From Clostridium sp. 1001270J_160509_D11 (lineage in GTDB: Bacteria > Bacillota > Clostridia > Peptostreptococcales > Peptostreptococcaceae), in assembly GCF_015667935.1 (NCBI RefSeq), contig NZ_JADPET010000003.1, positions 1 to 50,784 on the forward strand: 50,784 bases of DNA, in the 5' to 3' direction. Each line of letters starts with the position of its first letter. Position 1 is the first letter of the stretch. Shown one piece after another: positions 48,756-50,784 of the stretch. A program made the position numbers and the translations under genes. Below the pieces are notes generated by a model. The model did no database searches. It was given only the letters and a program-made list of their open reading frames with translations, and was not told the origin of the DNA.

Positions 48756-49632
48756 GTTTGATATCAAATCTATCTCTTAACTCATCTCCTAAAAGATTGA
48801 ACAAAAATACTACTAATAATATTGCAATACCAGGGAAAATAATCATCCAAGGTGCATTGTATATATATTTTCTAGCTTCATTCATCATAAGTCCCCATTC
48901 CGGAGTAGGTGGTTGTGCCCCTAAACCTAAAAAACAAAGCCCCGCAATTTCAAGTATCATTCCCCCTATATCTAACATAGCCATAACTAGTAGAGTAGAA
49001 GCTATGTTTGGAATTATATCAGTTAGGATAATTTGATAACCTTTTGCTCCACATAATAAAGCAGATTTTATATAATTTGATTCTTTCGCTGAAATAGCTA
49101 AACTTCTCGCCATTCTAGCGTATTTTGTCCAGTTAATAATACAAATAGCTATTATTGTATTTTTTAAACTTGGTCCAAGCATACCAGCTACAGCTATAGC
49201 TAAGATTAAACTTGGAAAAGATTGTAGTATTACTGTTATTTTCATTAAAATATTGTCTATTATTCCACCATAATATCCAGCTGTAACACCAATTATCATC
49301 CCAAATGCAAATATAAAAACGGTTATAATTAAGGATGAAAATAAAGAAGTTTTTAAGCCACAAATAACTCTAGAAAATAAATCTCTTCCTAGGTTATCTG
49401 TTCCAAATATATGCGTATTAGACGGTGAAAGCAAAACAGTAGTTAAATCAGCCTTAATTGGGTCATAAGGTACAATTTTGTCAGAAATAAGTGCTATAAT
49501 AAATAGCATTATTATTAAAGAAGAATAAATTAATATTTTTCTATTTTTTTTGTCTACAATTATATTTATCAGATTGTTTGTAACTGACTTTTTAACTAAA
49601 CTATTTCTTTTATCAGATGTTGGACTTATCAT
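48751..49632 (-). CDS. Nickel/peptide-type ABC importer permease (DppC/NikC-like)
   Basis: 293 aa with a long N-terminal cytoplasmic segment, membrane helices from residue ~33, and the BPD_transp_1 EAA-like loop (SLAISAKESNYIKSALLCGAKGYQIILTDIIPNI near 172). LLSPSNTHIFGTDNLGRDLFSRVICG near 66 is the standard DppC signature. Start ATG overlaps the stop of the upstream permease by 4 nt (ATGA), and the SD (GGAGAGGTGA) lies within that gene. Confidence 0.93.
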   Translation of the reverse strand: MISPTSDKRNSLVKKSVTNNLINIIVDKKNRKILIYSSLIIMLFIIALISDKIVPYDPIKADLTTVLLSPSNTHIFGTDNLGRDLFSRVICGLKTSLFSSLIITVFIFAFGMIIGVTAGYYGGIIDNILMKITVILQSFPSLILAIAVAGMLGPSLKNTIIAICIINWTKYARMARSLAISAKESNYIKSALLCGAKGYQIILTDIIPNIASTLLVMAMLDIGGMILEIAGLCFLGLGAQPPTPEWGLMMNEARKYIYNAPWMIIFPGIAILLVVFLFNLLGDELRDRFDIKQ

Positions 49633-50594
49633 TTTGAATTTTCACCTCTCCTTCTTTTTAAGCGAGGATCAAATAAATAATATGATTTATCTGTTAAGTA
49701 ATTTATAAATAAGAAAATAAAAGACATCCAAACAATATATCCTTGTACTACAGGATAATCTCTACTTGATATAGCCTCAACTGCATATTTACCTATACCT
49801 GGCCACATAAATACTGTCTCAACAATAGTTGCTCCTCCTAATAGACTTCCAAAAGATAGTCCAATCATAGTGATTATTGGAAGTGCACATCCTTTTAGAA
49901 CATGTTTAAATAAAATTTCTTTTTTTGATACACCACGGACTTTAAGTCCTATAACATATTCCTTATTTAGCTCTTCTAGAATAATACTTTTTATTTGTCT
50001 TATGAATTTTGATGCTATCCCGACAACCATTGTAATAGTAGGTAAAATTATAGCACTTGGTCCATCGTTTGATACCGGAAGAAGTCTAAATTTATAACAT
50101 ACAAAATACATAAGTATAAGAGCTATAAAAAATGACGGCATTGAAGGACCAAATAAGCTTAAAATCCTTATTATTTTTTCAGATAATTTATTATTATTTG
50201 ATGCTGCAAATATACCTATTGGTAGAGCAATGATAACAGAAATTATTAGAGATAATAATGCTAAATATAAAGTTGCGGGAAGTTTAGATAATATTTCTTG
50301 GCTAACAGGTCTATTATATTTTATAGAAGTACCTAAATTACCTGTAGCTAGACCCTTTAACCAAGTTGTATATTGTTCTAAAAAAGACTTATTTAAACCT
50401 AATTCTTCTTTTTTCGCATTTATTACTTCTTGTGAAATAGTAGAGCCGTTTGAAGACATCATTATTTCTACTGGATCGCCAGGAGATATATACATAAGCG
50501 CAAATGAGATAAAGGTTACACCTATAATGATTATTAATGCGCTTAATAATTTTTTTAGGCTTAAAATATTAAATATTTTTTTTATTAAAATCAC
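49629..50594 (-). CDS. Nickel/peptide-type ABC importer permease (DppB/NikB-like)
   Basis: About 321 aa. IIIIGVTFISFALMYISPGDPVEIM near the N-terminus is the DppB/NikB opening, and the EAA loop appears as ILEELNKEYVIGLKVRGVSKKEILFKHVLKGCALPII. Start is uncertain: the frame continues open to a TTG at 50675 inside a terminator hairpin, there is no ATG before residue ~40, and the nearest candidate is GTG at 50594-50592, which directly follows AAAGGAT with only 1 nt spacing. An ATT or ATA a few codons later would be better spaced. First gene of the operon. Confidence 0.85.
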   Translation of the reverse strand: MILIKKIFNILSLKKLLSALIIIIGVTFISFALMYISPGDPVEIMMSSNGSTISQEVINAKKEELGLNKSFLEQYTTWLKGLATGNLGTSIKYNRPVSQEILSKLPATLYLALLSLIISVIIALPIGIFAASNNNKLSEKIIRILSLFGPSMPSFFIALILMYFVCYKFRLLPVSNDGPSAIILPTITMVVGIASKFIRQIKSIILEELNKEYVIGLKVRGVSKKEILFKHVLKGCALPIITMIGLSFGSLLGGATIVETVFMWPGIGKYAVEAISSRDYPVVQGYIVWMSFIFLFINYLTDKSYYLFDPRLKRRRGENSK

Positions 50595-50624
50595 ATCCTT
50601 TCTATTTAAAATGCCAAAAAAGGC

Positions 50625-50665
50625 AAAAAAAGGCCCAATACTATCTCTGATAGTAATAGAGCCTT
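50625..50665 (-). terminator. Leader terminator before the nik-like operon
   Basis: On minus: AAGGCTCTATTACTATC-AGA-GATAGTATTGGGCCT, a long imperfect stem followed by T7. It lies between the likely promoter (50692-50720) and the first permease, so it would attenuate the operon. Confidence 0.65.
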
Positions 50666-50691
50666 CATAACCCAATTATAATTACTTACAA

Positions 50692-50720
50692 ATAATAACA
50701 TGAATGTATAAAAATGTAAA
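50692..50720 (-). promoter_or_regulatory. Promoter of the nik-like operon
   Basis: On minus: TTTACA (50720-50715), 17-nt spacer, TATTAT (50697-50692). Start near 50685, about 20 nt before the terminator hairpin. The remaining 50721-50784 is AT-rich; no gene seen. Confidence 0.55.
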
Positions 50721-50784
50721 AAAATTATAATATAATTTATGTTATGATGATTTATTCTTAAAAATGGTATATAATAATAATAAG

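Noticed and set aside
50595-50675. Permease start at TTG 50675
   Set aside because: It would translate through the terminator hairpin and add 27 residues not typical of DppB/NikB.

Overview
The window is AT-rich (roughly 70% A+T by eye) low-GC Gram-positive chromosome. Gene content and order (recJ-apt-relA-dtd-MBL-hemZ-hisS-aspS; a GlpP-controlled glycerol locus with GlpA/FAD oxidoreductase/DUF1667 enzymes; T-box-leuACDB; LicT-bglP-GH1) point to an anaerobic clostridium, most likely Peptostreptococcaceae (Clostridioides / Paraclostridium / Paeniclostridium-like). The species is inferred, not proven. I see no rRNA, tRNA, prophage, IS transposase or CRISPR array.

Layout. 1-11.3 kb: housekeeping block on + (DNA repair, purine salvage, (p)ppGpp, D-aminoacyl-tRNA proofreading, porphyrin synthesis, two aminoacyl-tRNA synthetases). 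11.3-15.5 kb: an iron-linked patch (DUF2325 gene and an EFR1-type flavodoxin/ferredoxin, both preceded by Fur-box-like palindromes, with a divergent rhodanese between them), then two DNA repair genes (ogt, nfo). 15.5-22.2 kb: glycerol uptake and glycerol-3-phosphate oxidation, with two terminator-bearing leaders suited to the antiterminator GlpP. 22.3-26.3 kb: secreted purple-acid-phosphatase-like enzyme behind a Pho-box-like repeat array, then two minus-strand genes (COG2509 flavoprotein, AlkD-like glycosylase). 26.3-31.0 kb: beta-glucoside PTS operon under LicT with a clear RAT/terminator. 31-34 kb: DksA/TraR-type zinc finger, S1-domain protein, PHP phosphatase. 34-39.6 kb: T-box-controlled leucine operon. 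39.6-45.1 kb: CbiMQO cobalt/nickel ECF transporter with a methyltransferase, an extra ECF S component and an aspartoacylase-like enzyme. 45.2-50.7 kb: convergent five-gene nickel/peptide-type ABC importer on minus.

Regulation is dominated by conditional termination: T-box (leu), RAT (bgl), two glp leaders, a structured cbiM leader, and a terminator in the nik-like leader. The most unusual signals are a dispersed two-module palindromic repeat whose copies all lie just downstream of an intrinsic-terminator U-tract in the same orientation; a possible SD-sequestering switch plus mini-ORF before aspS; a coupled leader peptide in front of nfo; and a promoter-small ORF-terminator unit opposite leuB. 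Coordinates of starts were chosen by ribosome binding site spacing and homologue N-termini, and several differ from the longest open frame.
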